From: Prosapia bicincta
Lineage: Eukaryota > Arthropoda > Insecta > Hemiptera > Cercopidae
Direction: 5' to 3'
Length of the DNA stretch: 64,000 nt
Assembly (NCBI GenBank): GCA_036971475.1
Contig: JBAIZL010000059.1
Span: 467,501-531,500, forward strand
The translations under genes and the position numbers were made by a program. Below are positions 1 through 11,058 of this stretch, in pieces; the stretch's first letter is position 1; each line of letters opens with the position of its first letter. Under the pieces are notes generated by a model. It made no database searches. It worked only from the letters and a program-made list of their open reading frames with translations, and had not been told where the DNA came from.

Positions 1-239
1 ACTTTCTACATGAATTTTGATTTTTGTTCCCTTTTTCTTTGTTGCTACATTTACTCCTTAAAATAAAAAAAATAACAAAAAACTACCCCCTCCTTAAAAA
101 TGGCTTTATTTTATAAAGCTTCTTTGAAATACCCTTAACGCTGTATTTATATTTCTGTTTATTTTCGACAATTTATATATTATAATTTTAATTTAAAATT
201 TTCATTATAACGTTTAAATTCTCAATTTTAGCGTTACAA

Positions 240-450
240 CACACACACTTACACACATACACACTCACACACAAGCGCACACACACAAGCACAGACACAC
301 TTACACACATACACACTCACACACAAGCGCACACACACACACACACACACACTTACACACATACACACTCACACACAAGCGCACACACACACACACACAC
401 ACACTTACACACATACACACTCACACACAAGCGCACACACACAAGCACAG

Positions 451-542
<92 letters not shown>

Positions 543-580
543 TACACTCTCTCTCTGTCTCTCTCTCTCTCTTATACACA

Positions 581-615
<35 letters not shown>

Positions 616-640
616 TCACGGGACAAATACTTTGAGCCAA
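240..640. repeat. CA/TA/CT microsatellite with 52-bp minisatellite
   Basis: Compound simple repeat. Four units of about 52 bp (CA-rich with TTACACACATACACACTCAC) run to about 455, followed by (CA)n, (TA)n from 499, a short CT tract and (CA)n again. Copy 2 (37790-38190) has one minisatellite unit and a palindrome insertion in the TA tract. Confidence 0.9.
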
Positions 641-668
641 AATTATTTTTTATGAAACTATAACATAC

Positions 669-811
669 CCAAGTAGAACGTTGAAGTTCCAGTAGTTTAT
701 CCCATTGTCTACTTCTTGAAATACCAATTTTCCACATTTAGAGTTTCGATATATTTTTTTATCTTGAGGGTTGGGGTGATTATAAGCCACAACGTGCCAA
801 GTACCTAAATA
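669..811 (-). CDS. Lipocalin copy A, exon 2 (GxW exon)
   Basis: On the minus strand a TTTTTCAG acceptor is followed by an open exon of 143 nt beginning YLGTWHVVAYNHP and ending at a GG|GTATGT donor. YLGTW is the GxW signature at the start of strand A of the lipocalin barrel. A conserved Cys follows in YRNSKCGKLVF. Entry phase is 0 and exit phase is 2. It differs from the copy at 38236-38378 by few residues (for example QEVDNG against QELDNG). Lipocalins are secreted carriers of small hydrophobic ligands; the ligand cannot be read here. Exons 3-5 of this copy would lie left of the window. Confidence 0.8.
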
Positions 812-821
812 CTGAAAAATT

Positions 822-3340
822 TCAATGTTTAGATTTCCTGTATTTATTAGGAAAATATGTAGGAGTAAATACACTTTTAAGATTGTTTCCATGTAATTGG
901 TTTGAATATATTTTTGAAATTATTTTAGATTTTTACAACTGTAAAGCGAACAGTTATTATGAGAGGGAGGGTAACGTCAACAACTAAGCATCAGACCATA
1001 CTGTTATGGTCCTTACCGTTATGATACTTTATTTGTAATTTATTTCTTACATATTTGTTCCTCTAAATATGAATATATATGGAATCCTTTTACTTTTAGT
1101 TTGATAAATAATTATTTTTTTACTAAAAACAACTACCAATAATCAATAGAATTCAACTATTATTAATTTTAAATATTTAAATTATAAATAAATATTTTCT
1201 ACCTCGTTTAGTTACATAGCTATTACCTAAGAAAAACTATCTCTAACACTTAACTGACCGATTTTGTCACGCTTTTGCAAGCGGAAATTTTACCTAATTT
1301 ATTTCAGAGATTTTTAATTAATTCGATTTTTCGTGTTTGTATCATTAATTTTTAAAATTGACTTTCATTGCTTTTACAAGCTTGCAAAATAAAAAATTAA
1401 CAAATATCAAAAAAAGATCGAAACTTCTTCCCTGGCTTATAGTTTTTATTATACGTATAGTAAGTAGTTTCGATTTAAAATAGTTTTTAAAATAACACCT
1501 ATTTTTTATTTACTAATTAGTAGGCCCTATTTAAAAATTATTCTTTTTGCCGCAAGCAAATTTTTTTCTGCCCCAACTGAGCAGTTTCATAACATATTGC
1601 AAATTCTAGCTAGTGTGATTTGAAACAACTACACAAGACTTCACAATCCAAATGAATATGTCAGATCAAAGCTAATTGAATCGTTCCTTCTGCAATGATA
1701 ATAATTTATCAAACCTGTTGAAACATTTTTCTGGACCAACCAACTGTCTCATCATCCCTAAACTCTGCAAGGAACATCATTGAGGGGCTTGTCAATGTCC
1801 ACTCCGACAAAAATTGAGGATGTGACAAAAATTTCAAAATGGGAGCTTCTAGCGTCCAAGGGCTCAGAACCTACATCTTAAGAAGAACAATTTTACATTG
1901 AAAAACTACATTGATGCTGTAATGAAAGTAGCATTTTATCAAAACGTGAAAAAGGGTTCTAAAATCAAATCATTGTAGTAAAATTAAATTAAGATTTAAA
2001 TAGATAAATAAATAATGTATACAATAATTAGTGCCATAAATATTGTACATTTGTGGAAAAAGTAACTAACATTTATGTAACATGTACAATATATTATTTA
2101 GATTTTAATAATTTATTTATGTGTCATAATAACATGTTATTCCCAGCACTGTCACACGTCTCGTAGACGCGTTTCTCAGGACTTCCATTAGTCATAATCA
2201 TTTATAAATTCTGATAAGAGTTGATAATAGGATTTGACTGATGGAGAACCTCCGAAACGAGTCTACGAGACGTGGAACAATGCTGGGAATGGCAGGTTAT
2301 TATGATATTCTAAATAAGAATATAAGTGTTAGCGGTAAAGTAGAGAAATATCAAAAGTATACAATATATAAACACTTTTATTTGTAGAATATCAATGGAT
2401 GGAAGGATTGATTTTAAATCTACTAGCAAAATATGAAATAAGACGTTTATTTAACCAATCGCAAAACACCAATAATTATAAAAGTTTAATTTTACAATTG
2501 TAGTGAACCAATAGAAATTAACTATCCATTCAAACGGCAGCATTAATTGAATTAAAATATATCTTGGAATAAATATTGAAAAACATCCACAATAATAGAA
2601 AGAATAAAATATATATTGAATAATGTAAATCTTGTAAACAGTTATAAAAAAGTAAATCAAACTTTAATTAAAAACACACAAAATAATAATTACATTATTA
2701 AATAGCATCAAATTTTATAAACTGTTTGCACATGAAAGTGTAATATTGCCGTTAAGATTTTGAAAACAATGGAGATACGTAATTAAACCATAGCCTAAAA
2801 CTATTATATGCTATAATTAATATGTTTTAATACAATATTAAATGTAGGCTAGTAACTTTATAGATTTTAAACATAATATGAAAACTAATTAATAATTATA
2901 TTATCGTGATATTATTGAAGGTTAGGTTTACCATAATAAATAATTACTTATTAGAGAACTTTGTAAAATTGTTTTAATAAAATAATGCAAAGTTTAAAAA
3001 TTTTTTTTAAAACTAAGCTATTAACAATACCAAATTTCGGGATTTAATTAGAGATAGATAAGTATTGGTTGTGGGATAAGTAAGTAATTTCAAATACATT
3101 GATAGTAAAATATTCATTTTCAGAATTATTACGATTTTTGTAATGATGCGCTGAAGGGCAGTAAGCTATATTGTTCACTGTTTTATTATTAAATACATCA
3201 CGTTTTTATTATATTAAATATAATATGACCATAAACGTGATCAACAGCAAATAATTGTCAAACAATTACATTTTCAAGTAATCCATATTTCATGACTACT
3301 TAGGTTTCAAGAGTTAGTAGGTTTGGTATCAGATTTCAAT
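822..3340. other. First coding intron of lipocalin copy A, no gene seen
   Basis: AT-rich DNA between exons 1 and 2 of the minus-strand lipocalin copy. Apart from the inverted-repeat element at 2124-2305 and the exon-like fragment at 3350, I see no coding signal. Only chance ORFs full of Ile/Tyr/Phe occur. Confidence 0.6.
2124..2305. mobile_element. Inverted-repeat (MITE-like) element, copy 1
   Basis: About 182 bp with imperfect terminal inverted repeats of about 70 bp: TCATAATAAC at the left and GTTATTATGA at the right, with the arm cores CACGTCTCGTAGAC and GTCTACGAGACGTG. The centre is AT-rich. No coding capacity. No clear target-site duplication. The duplicate in copy 2 is at 39664-39849, so insertion predates the segmental duplication. 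Confidence 0.7.
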
Positions 3341-3349
3341 AAACTGTAA

Positions 3350-3547
3350 TTCCAAATAACCCCAGTCCGAAGGGATTTAAATACTGTACATAACCAGTGG
3401 GTTCGCTCAGATGTTTGTGTAGACATGAGTGTTCTCACGACAATGGATAGATATAGAACTAAAGATCTCATCCAAGGTGTGAACACATTGGAAGACCCAA
3501 TAATAATAACGAAATATCTATCCTCTTTGGTGATTGGTGGAAAATAA
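3350..3547 (+). pseudogene. Unassigned exon-like fragment with stop (copy 1)
   Basis: A plus-strand open stretch of 65 codons reads RDLNTVHNQWVRSDVCVDMS and later MDRYRTKDLIQGVNTLEDP, IIITKYLSSLV. The later part loosely resembles the C-terminal (ERAP1-like) helical repeats of M1 aminopeptidases, where a D-P-x-x-x-x-x-YL pattern precedes an IRxQ. This is a weak guess. TAA stops it at 3545, while copy 2 reads CAA there and continues nine more codons including IRQ. The opposite strand is also open (3307-3564), so strand choice is uncertain. Confidence 0.25.
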
Positions 3548-3747
3548 ATCCGGCAACCTGTCATGAACTGACATGGAGCTTTACATAAAACACTTCCCTT
3601 TGAGAATTTAAACTATAATTGGTAACAACAACAATATGTAAATAAACAAATATAACAAAAAACGGTAAAGGTATATAGATATATCTAATTCATCTAATAT
3701 ATGGTAGATTGTTTTGGATTAGATTGTTTTAGTATGTTATAACTTAC

Positions 3748-3846
3748 GTCCTTAAGAACAAAATTTTCCATTGGAATCGGCTGTTGGCACACTGACTGAG
3801 CTAAACTGATAAAGCTAAAAGCTATCAGAAGATTCAAGAAAGGCAT
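3748..3846 (-). CDS. Lipocalin copy A, exon 1 (signal peptide)
   Basis: The ATG at 3846 opens 33 codons with a hydrophobic signal peptide (MPFLNLLIAFSFISLAQSV), then Cys and IPMENFVLKD, which is the short N-terminal segment before the GxW motif in lipocalins. The exon ends GAC|GTAAGT in phase 0, which fits the phase-0 acceptor at 811. Nine bases before the ATG there is a TTATGTTTCAG acceptor, so an upstream non-coding 5' exon is expected. The upstream intron in this copy now contains the LTR element at 4412-14788, which could disturb expression. Confidence 0.75.
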
Positions 3847-3904
3847 CTTGTACAGCTGAAACATAATTGTATTAACAAAAGTTTCAAACGATTTTATGAA
3901 CACC

Positions 3905-3926
3905 ACACATACACACACACACACAT

Positions 3927-3972
<46 letters not shown>

Positions 3973-4062
3973 TGAAATACACACACACACACACATACAT
4001 ACATAATACACCCACACACACACATACATACATAATACACCCACACACACACACACACACAC

Positions 4063-4110
<48 letters not shown>

Positions 4111-4115
4111 GTATA
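3905..4115. repeat. (CA)n/(TA)n microsatellite
   Basis: Alternating CA and TA tracts. In copy 2 the same place (41452-41479) holds only a short CA tract, so this part is expanded in copy 1. Confidence 0.9.
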
Positions 4116-4357
4116 TAATCAAATATGTATTTTTCTGTTTTAATAAAAAAAGATAAATACTAATACAAGAATAATGTATTGAACTAATAATACTAAGCTT
4201 TGGTAGGCAAACAGTAGGCATCCTCAGAAATAGTAAAAATAAACAAACATACAAACATATCAAGCATACAAGTGTTGGTACTGTTTGCCAACGTAAAGCT
4301 TTCCGATTTTATAATTCAATAAAATATTCCTTTATTAGTATTTATTTTTTTTTATAT

Positions 4358-4365
<8 letters not shown>
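4116..4365. mobile_element. Decayed palindromic Penelope-end element, copy 1
   Basis: Between two TA tracts, the left half contains a GATAAATACTAATACAAG arm and AGCTTTGGTAGGC, and the right half contains GCCAACGTAAAGCTTT and CTTTATTAGTATTTATC-like sequence, so the halves are degenerate inverted repeats. The right half keeps GTTGG...GCCAAC plus AAAGCTTT, the stem II and stem III parts of the hammerhead-like motif described at 24020; the left half keeps CTGAGGATG on the minus strand. Its counterpart is at 41480-41690. Confidence 0.5.
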
Positions 4366-4411
<46 letters not shown>

Positions 4412-6427
4412 TGCAACGTCCCCCCCCAGCTCACCTCTACCGTCCCTACCACCGCAGCTCCACGCGGTCGTTTGTTTGCGTTGTTTAAATCCTTTCTTGC
4501 AGAATACTAAAATTTAATTGTTTACAAGAAAACATATTTATAAACAACCAAAACTCTGCCTATCACCCTGCTGGTAAAACCGTGCTAAACTCCCAGAGTT
4601 AAGTGTATGTTTCCTACTCGTAGGGCCAAACCCACAACAAGCCTATTCTCGCTGACTACCATTTAAAATACATATAAACCCTCCTAAATAAGTTTATCAA
4701 TTGTGTATGGTCTAAGTATAGTTACACATGTCAAATTCATAGTCAGCTGGAAAGAAACACATTTAGAATAATACACATAATACACACAGAGTCTTACCAC
4801 CTGATGATGATCTGCAGAAACAGCAAGGGAACGTGCAAAATATGATTGTGTTTAAAAATACCTATTTTAAAAGGCTCCTGTGTCCTCTTAAACACAATCT
4901 GCCAGTAGATAAATCTCTGGACTTTTATTACAAAAAACCAACTAATCTTTAGACTAGCTCATGAAATTAGTAGAGAGAAACTCTTTAAAACATTAGGCTT
5001 TATCTATTGCCATTTAATGAAATTTAATTAAATTTGTTTACTGATTTGATAATCATTTTTATATTAGTTGGAAAAAGCTAAACAGTTTTTATTGGTTATT
5101 TGACACAGGATGGAATGCAAATAATCTTGATTTTTATGACATATTTAACTCTATTTATTGAAATAAAAAAGAAAATTTATCCTTCAAAAGATTACACAAT
5201 TATATTAGCAAAACAATTCACTGAGTTACTTCTCGTTTCTTATGCTTTGAAAAATTATACTTTGCATATAGATTTATTACATTTACATTAACATAAAATC
5301 ATTTTCAAAATTACACATAATAATATTTTATCTCCTATATGGAATTGGTAAATTCATAACTTATGACCTTTAATTTTTAAATTTATAATATTCGAAAATT
5401 TCTCAATTTCTTTAAATAAACGGCTTATGGCCAAAAACCTTTTGTAATTTTAATATTCATTATTTTAAATATTCTGAGCACATAAATTCATTTACTTAGC
5501 ATACAATTTATTAAAATTTTATAAAGAGTGAAGTCATTGTTTTAAGCTTGCAAATTTGTTTGAATTTAATAAAATTAACTAACTAAATTTGACGTGACTG
5601 ATTTCGAATAAAGAAAATGACTTGCCAAAGATGTTCTTGCCGGTCCTTGGGGTCCCTCGTCTGGATTCCCTGGTCCTTGGACACCGGAAGTCGCCATCCC
5701 TGGTTCGTCGGTGGTGGTTTCCCTCTATTCGAGCGTCCTGGAGGCTGAGTCTGGAGCCTTCATCCTTGGTGGTCCTGGATGTCGAAAGCGCTGAGGTTAT
5801 TGTCCATCTGGCCTGCTGACGGTCTCTACTCGCGGTCCAGCATAGCGTCCCGCGGCACCTCGTGTTAGAAAATTTTTACAGACTGTCTCTAAAGGCTTAG
5901 AGACCAAGTATATATAGCGGTGAATTTAACCTACCGCACCCCGCCTGCAAGTTTGCTATCGCTCGATTTATTCCTTGTACAGGCAAGTCGGGCAACGAAT
6001 CTGTTTTAGCTTGCATAGTTTGATAATTAATTTTAGAACACTGAAAAATGTCTATTTTATTTAAACGGCTGTAACTTTTTTGTTTCTTAAGTTTTCTGAA
6101 TTCTGTTTTCTTTAATGTTCATTCTAGGTTATTGTGGTTCTTTTAAAATGTCGATGAAAGTTCTACGTGGTTTGGTTCGAAAAATAGCTTTTTTAGGCAC
6201 TTAGAATTTTTTCGCTTCACTCTCGATGTTCAAATTTAGTTAGTTATTACAACTTTATTTTATAACATTCTTTAATGTGGCTTAACTATTCTATTTACTG
6301 TTTTATTTAATTTTTCCCTCTTTAATAATTGTATAATTCCCTACTTGATTATTTTAAAAACAGCTTTATTTCTAAAAAACAGGAAATTACTTATTTCCCA
6401 CTTGCGACGGTCCTTCACCCCGTTGCA
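4412..6427 (-). repeat. LTR, left complete copy (2016 bp)
   Basis: Nearly identical to 12771-14788. The differences I noticed are two fewer C in the poly-C run near the start and one T/C change near 4650. It is followed on the right by host flank rather than by the element interior, so on its own it looks like a solo LTR. Confidence 0.92.
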
Positions 6428-7440
6428 GTGTGTGTGTGTGTACATACACTCATAGAGACTACTGTCAGATATTTAATGTATTTTTTCTTGAATAAAATTA
6501 TATGAAACAACAACACTTGAATTAATATAAAACAAAAGATAATAATACACTAATAAACAAAAATAAAATATCTCATTTAATTTATCACATTCGCATTTAC
6601 GACAAAAACCCACATAAATCTCACCTTATTCATTGCGCTATCTGTGATGGGTGCAGGCCTACAGAAAGTAGAATTGTAGAAGAGAATCTAATATACTACT
6701 AACTATATTCATAAAAACTTGGCCCTTTATCCGAATTACCGAGGCAAGTTCAATTATGTTGTTTACATTATGCTCATTAGGTATATTGTAAATGTAATTC
6801 AACTTGATAAAATATCGTTTTACAATTACCGTAACTGATAAAGTCTTGTACTTGTGACAAAAAGGTAATCTGATGGCAATATATTGCGCTAAGTTGATAA
6901 TTTACCTACTTGTACAGTGTTCCCTAATTTGTGTTTATCGTTGACACAATTTCAGTATTATTTGAGAATTTATATAATATATTTAATGAATAAATGTACA
7001 GCAAATAGAGAAAAGCATTTTAGAAAGTTATATGTATATTTAGAGCGAAGCTCTGTAATAACAGTCTAAGGTAGCAATAAATTAATAGGATAGCATATTG
7101 AACCTGCTTGATACCGCTGCAACGTAAATCTGAATAGTGCAATAGTAACTGGTTGTATAAAGCTCCTGTATGATCATACTCATAAGTTAACTTACGTAAT
7201 ATAGCTAGTGCCTTTAACAACTAATACCCAGTAAGCTCCTAACTGCATATATTAATGTGCCTACGCATGACCTACTCACATGATTGTGCATAGGTATTGC
7301 CATACAATTCGAAAATGTAATCATCGTATTCACACAGTTCATTTTTGAGTATTGATAATGCAACACAACTCCTGTTTGTACAAATATATACCATGCAGGC
7401 TATGATTGTGCATAATTATAGGAATACAATTCATGTTTGT
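6428..7440. repeat. Duplicated host flank between LTR copies
   Basis: Same sequence as 14789-15801, and homologous to 41812-42820 in duplication copy 2. It begins with (GT)n then TACATACACTCATAGAG and runs into the degenerate first satellite monomers. At 7440/7441 it jumps to LTR sequence corresponding to position 6195, sharing only two bases (TA) at the join. Confidence 0.9.
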
Positions 7441-7673
7441 AGGCACTTAGAATTTTTTCGCTTCACTCTCGATGTTCAAATTTAGTTAGTTATTACAACT
7501 TTATTTTATAACATTCTTTAATGTGGCTTAACTATTCTATTTACTGTTTTATTTAATTTTTCCCTCTTTAATAATTGTATAATTCCCTACTTGATTATTT
7601 TAAAAACAGCTTTATTTCTAAAAAACAGGAAATTACTTATTTCCCACTTGCGACGGTCCTTCACCCCGTTGCA
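7441..7673 (-). repeat. LTR fragment (element 3' LTR start)
   Basis: Identical to 6195-6427, the last 233 bp of the LTR on the plus strand. Its right edge CGTTGCA abuts the polypurine tract, so this is the true junction of the 3' LTR with the element interior. The rest of this LTR is missing here. Confidence 0.9.
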
Positions 7674-7691
7674 ATTTCCCCGTTTGAGAGG
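7674..7691 (-). promoter_or_regulatory. Candidate polypurine tract
   Basis: On the minus strand the interior ends CTCTCAAACGGGGAAAT immediately before the LTR start TGCAACG. The purine-rich GGGGAAA next to the LTR is where plus-strand DNA synthesis would be primed. It is short for a PPT but correctly placed. Confidence 0.5.
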
Positions 7692-9450
7692 TTAAAAATG
7701 TTTTACTTTGTTAAAATGTTTTTTACCAATTCCTTATCTTATTATTACTTAAACTATCTTATTCTATTACAAAATTTTCTTATTATTATTCTCTTGTCTC
7801 TCGAGAAGTTTTCACCCTGAAACACTTCAAACACAAGTCAATTAGCAATTTATTAGTCACTTTTGTTTACACTAACTTTTATTTTGTCAAATTACACATC
7901 ATTCACCACACTGATGGCTGTCATTTCCTTTATATATTTACCACGTCAATCTCATTTTATACTAGTTATGGCTTTAAAAACAATGACTTGCAATTAAAAA
8001 CCTAACTAATCTTACAATACTATTTTTTAAACATATTCCTTTCATATCTTAACTATTACGTATTATTGTGTCAGCTGTGGAAGTACAGTTTATCAAGTTT
8101 AATTTGTTTATTTTCCGATAAACCTTTCCTAGCGGCTAACTATTGCGTGGATTCTACATTCCAAACTACCTGACAAGGTCAATGAGCTGGCTTGTAAACA
8201 TTCTAATAAAATACGACAACAATTCTACTTATCATATTAAAACGGAACGAAACTTGCCTTTTAAATTCTCTATCTTTAGATTGTACAGTTTATAAAACTG
8301 GCTTGTGTCCAGATTATCGAAGTCCACTTGATAACTCTTGATTGCTTCTGATTTTAATGCAAAGTTTCTTATTGTTGCGACCTTTATCGTTAGTACACAA
8401 GTTTTCTTGTTTTATATTGTACAGTGATAGTCTGATCTAACGACCCACTATTTCATGCACAGAAATTTCTTGTTTGATTTTGCAAAAGTCTGTCCGCGTA
8501 TTTGTTGTACAAGTCATTAAGATTCGCCTGCTATCTCTCTGATTGTTGCTTGATTTAACCCGCTTGTTTGATTTACGCAGTGGAGGTAGCTCGCCAATGT
8601 TTGCTCAATATACACAAAGACTTCCTGAATAATACTTTTGTAATGTTGATTTAGTTATTAAATAGTTTGTTTTACATTTTAAACATTCGTCCCTTTATAA
8701 ATAAGTAGCTAATCTGAAAGTTTAGATTTAGCCTTATTCAATTACTGCTTATTCTTGTTTTTACATTAAATCAGTTTATTAATCATCCTGACAATTTAAT
8801 TCCTGCCTAACTTAGCTTATCGCTCGCGTACTGGTTCTATTATTGCAGCAATATTCTAATTTGGCATTTCCGTACTTTTAGGATTATGATAAGTGTAAGG
8901 GTCACATTCTAGAATCCCTTTACTCGTCATAACGCTTCGTAATGTTTTTAACATCATACACAATTTTACAGAATACATTACAAGATATTTTATAATTATT
9001 GACACAGTTGATTTGATTAATTGTAACAAATCAAGTTATTGTTCCTGATTTTTGCTTCTTATATCCCGTAAACACTTCTCGTTCAACATTTTTGGAATAT
9101 CCGTAGAACATCCTATTGACTTTGTCCTTCTTTATTTACATTTAGGCTTTTTTTGCCCTCTACTATTTTGGTACGTCCAGCTTATTTTGTTACAAGGAAA
9201 GTTTTTATAAACTCGTTCCCCGCCCGTCCACCGGATATTTCCTTGCGGCCTTGTTTACAAACACAAGTGATTGCCCTTAACCTTGAGCCTTTGTTTACAT
9301 TTGTTTGACTCGCCGGGTATTTCATTCAAACATCTGGATACTTTATTATAAATTATTTCAACCTAGACAATTCTGGTTTATTTAAAAGTACAGCGGTTAT
9401 TTATTTGTACTGCCTTTCTTAATAGTATTTAGTTTTAAAATATTTTTTAC
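7692..9450 (-). other. Element interior without genes (where RT/RH/IN are missing)
   Basis: Downstream of the protease stop, about 1.76 kb of AT-rich sequence shows no reverse transcriptase, RNase H or integrase motif in any frame and no ORF above 81 codons. It sits where a Ty3/gypsy element would carry most of pol, so it is a replaced or decayed region, or a long 3' UTR. Confidence 0.7.
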
Positions 9451-11058
9451 TCATTCATAAAACTCTTCATTAAACACGTCTGAATAACTGTTTAGCAATT
9501 CTGGTAACTCCAACATTTCTTGTTTATTTAATATGCAATGATTATTTGTATTTTCCAATTTAATCGTATTTATTTTAAGATATGTTTTATGCGTTCTGAT
9601 TTTCTTTCGGCGTTTTGTGTTACGCCATTGTGCGTAATTCCTGTATTTTATTTTTATTTTTGATTTATTTTTACTTGGTTTATTTTGATAATTTTTGTAC
9701 TGGTGAGATTTACTTTTAAATTTATTTTTAGCAAACAATTTGGACTTCGTTTTCAAGCAAGATTGATTAGAATTAAAGTGCTTTGGAATTCTTGTTAAGT
9801 CTAACGGATTTGTTTCCCGACAATTAGGTCTTTCCCTAACTTGTTGGAATTTTATTTGTTTCGGCTTGTAGCCATTTTTATTTAATTCGTTGAATCCTCC
9901 CTCGTCATTATTTAATTTGTTTGTTGTAGGCTTGGTTAACCCATTTTTTGCTTTGTTTAGTCCCGTTAGCTTACTTGATTCCGTTCTTTCACAGTTTAAT
10001 AATTCACTCTTCCTCGAATTTTCGCACAATTTGTTATTTAAATTTTTGGTAACCTCGTTCTTAACCTTATTCGTTGACAATTGTTTTGATTTTATTTTTT
10101 GTTCCCCGCTTGTATCGGTGGAACATTTTACATTTTTAGTCCTATTTTTGTTTCGTGTTTGTTTATTTTTTAGTTTGTCATCGCCTAACTCGCACAAGGA
10201 CCCATCTTCCTGATCCTTGCCCGTGAACAGCCCCTTCTGCACGCTATTCACTATCGGGCACTCCAATGTCGGCTCTACAGGTGTTAATTTGCCGTCGTTA
10301 ATTTGCCCGTCTATATAAGACGGATCTATTATATTTATTTCCTGTTCCCCGCTTGTAACGTCGGAACATATTACATTTTTGTTAGTATTTTTGTTTGTTA
10401 TTTTATTAATTTTATTACATCCTATCTCTTGTTTTATATTATTTTTATTATTATTCGATACAAGAAACTCCTGGTGCAGCAGATATCCATCAATTTCATA
10501 CGTCATGAACGATCTCTCCATGTTTATCCGGGCTTTTAACGCACACAAAGTATTTGCTCCCAAGATGAGGTCAACCCGTAGATTGTCCACAATCAAGAAA
10601 ACAAATTCCTTTGTGTGTCCGTTTAATGTTAGAGGTAGCATTGTTTGTAACTTGACTCGTTTACAGGTTGACCCTAATGCTGTGACTATCGCTACGTTAG
10701 CTATAGGTAGCTCATAGAATAAATTCCCGTTTTGCTTTAGGGCTATGTATTTTTCTGTTTTAATCACAGACATTTGGGCTCCTGTATCAACTTGTGCAAT
10801 AAACTTGTGGTCTTTAATTTCGCACTCTATCACTGGACACTGGTCTATATTCTCTAGTGTTATAACCGAGTCAATTCTTTCCTCTAACAAATCGTCCCTA
10901 ATAGACATGGAAAAACCGCCTAGCCTGATCTTATTATGATGGTAAACCGGCTTTTCCTTCGATCTCTCGCTCTGAATTATTTTTGGTTTCTTATTGCTTC
11001 GGATCTCTAACCTGGTTAACTTATCTCCCTGATTGTTGCCAGAGATCCTTATATTTAG
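9451..11058 (-). CDS. pro: Retropepsin-type protease (Gag-Pro frame) and truncated pol linker
   Basis: The frame is open from the frameshift site at 11058 to the stop at 9451; an internal ATG lies at 10908. The aspartic protease domain begins near that ATG: FIAQVDTGAQMSVI holds the catalytic DTG, and the flap-side segment ends with DLILGANTL, matching the hydrophobic-hydrophobic-G motif of retropepsins. After the protease there is a long Lys/Asn-rich linker with repeated KxKNxxT-like stretches, then a last segment LPELLNSYSDVFNEEFYE. YxDVF is typically the sequence just before the RT domain in Ty3/gypsy pol, and the ORF stops there. The product would process Gag but cannot copy RNA. The fifty codons between the frameshift site and 10908 have no stop, supporting expression as a Gag-Pro fusion. 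Confidence 0.85.
   Translation of the reverse strand, partial: LNIRISGNNQGDKLTRLEIRSNKKPKIIQSERSKEKPVYHHNKIRLGGFSMSIRDDLLEERIDSVITLENIDQCPVIECEIKDHKFIAQVDTGAQMSVIKTEKYIALKQNGNLFYELPIANVAIVTALGSTCKRVKLQTMLPLTLNGHTKEFVFLIVDNLRVDLILGANTLCALKARINMERSFMTYEIDGYLLHQEFLVSNNNKNNIKQEIGCNKINKITNKNTNKNVICSDVTSGEQEINIIDPSYIDGQINDGKLTPVEPTLECPIVNSVQKGLFTGKDQEDGSLCELGDDKLKNKQTRNKNRTKNVKCSTDTSGEQKIKSKQLSTNKVKNEVTKNLNNKLCENSRKSELLNCERTESSKLTGLNKAKNGLTKPTTNKLNNDEGGFNELNKNGYKPKQIKFQQVRERPNCRETNPLDLTRIPKHFNSNQSCLKTKSKLFAKNKFKSKSHQYKNYQNKPSKNKSKIKIKYRNYAQWRNTKRRKKIRTHKTYLKINTIKLENTNNHCILNKQEMLELPELLNSYSDVFNEEFYE

Larger units (their letters stand above)
1..4411. repeat. Segmental duplication, copy 1 (left part)
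   Basis: Position 1 onward matches 37550 onward base for base apart from scattered substitutions, small indels and microsatellite length changes. The match includes the lipocalin exons 1-2, an inverted-repeat element and a decayed hairpin element. It breaks at 4411 where an LTR element sits, and resumes at 14789 (match to about 41820). The left end lies outside the window. Copy 1 has four units of a 52-bp CA-rich minisatellite (about 247-455) where copy 2 has one, and copy 2 has a palindrome insertion at 37951-38063 that copy 1 lacks. Confidence 0.95.

Noticed and set aside
5622..5819. 65-codon plus-strand ORF in the LTR, repeated at 13983-14180
   Set aside because: It lies on the strand opposite to the element's genes, within the GC-rich promoter-side part of the LTR; duplication of the LTR explains its recurrence.
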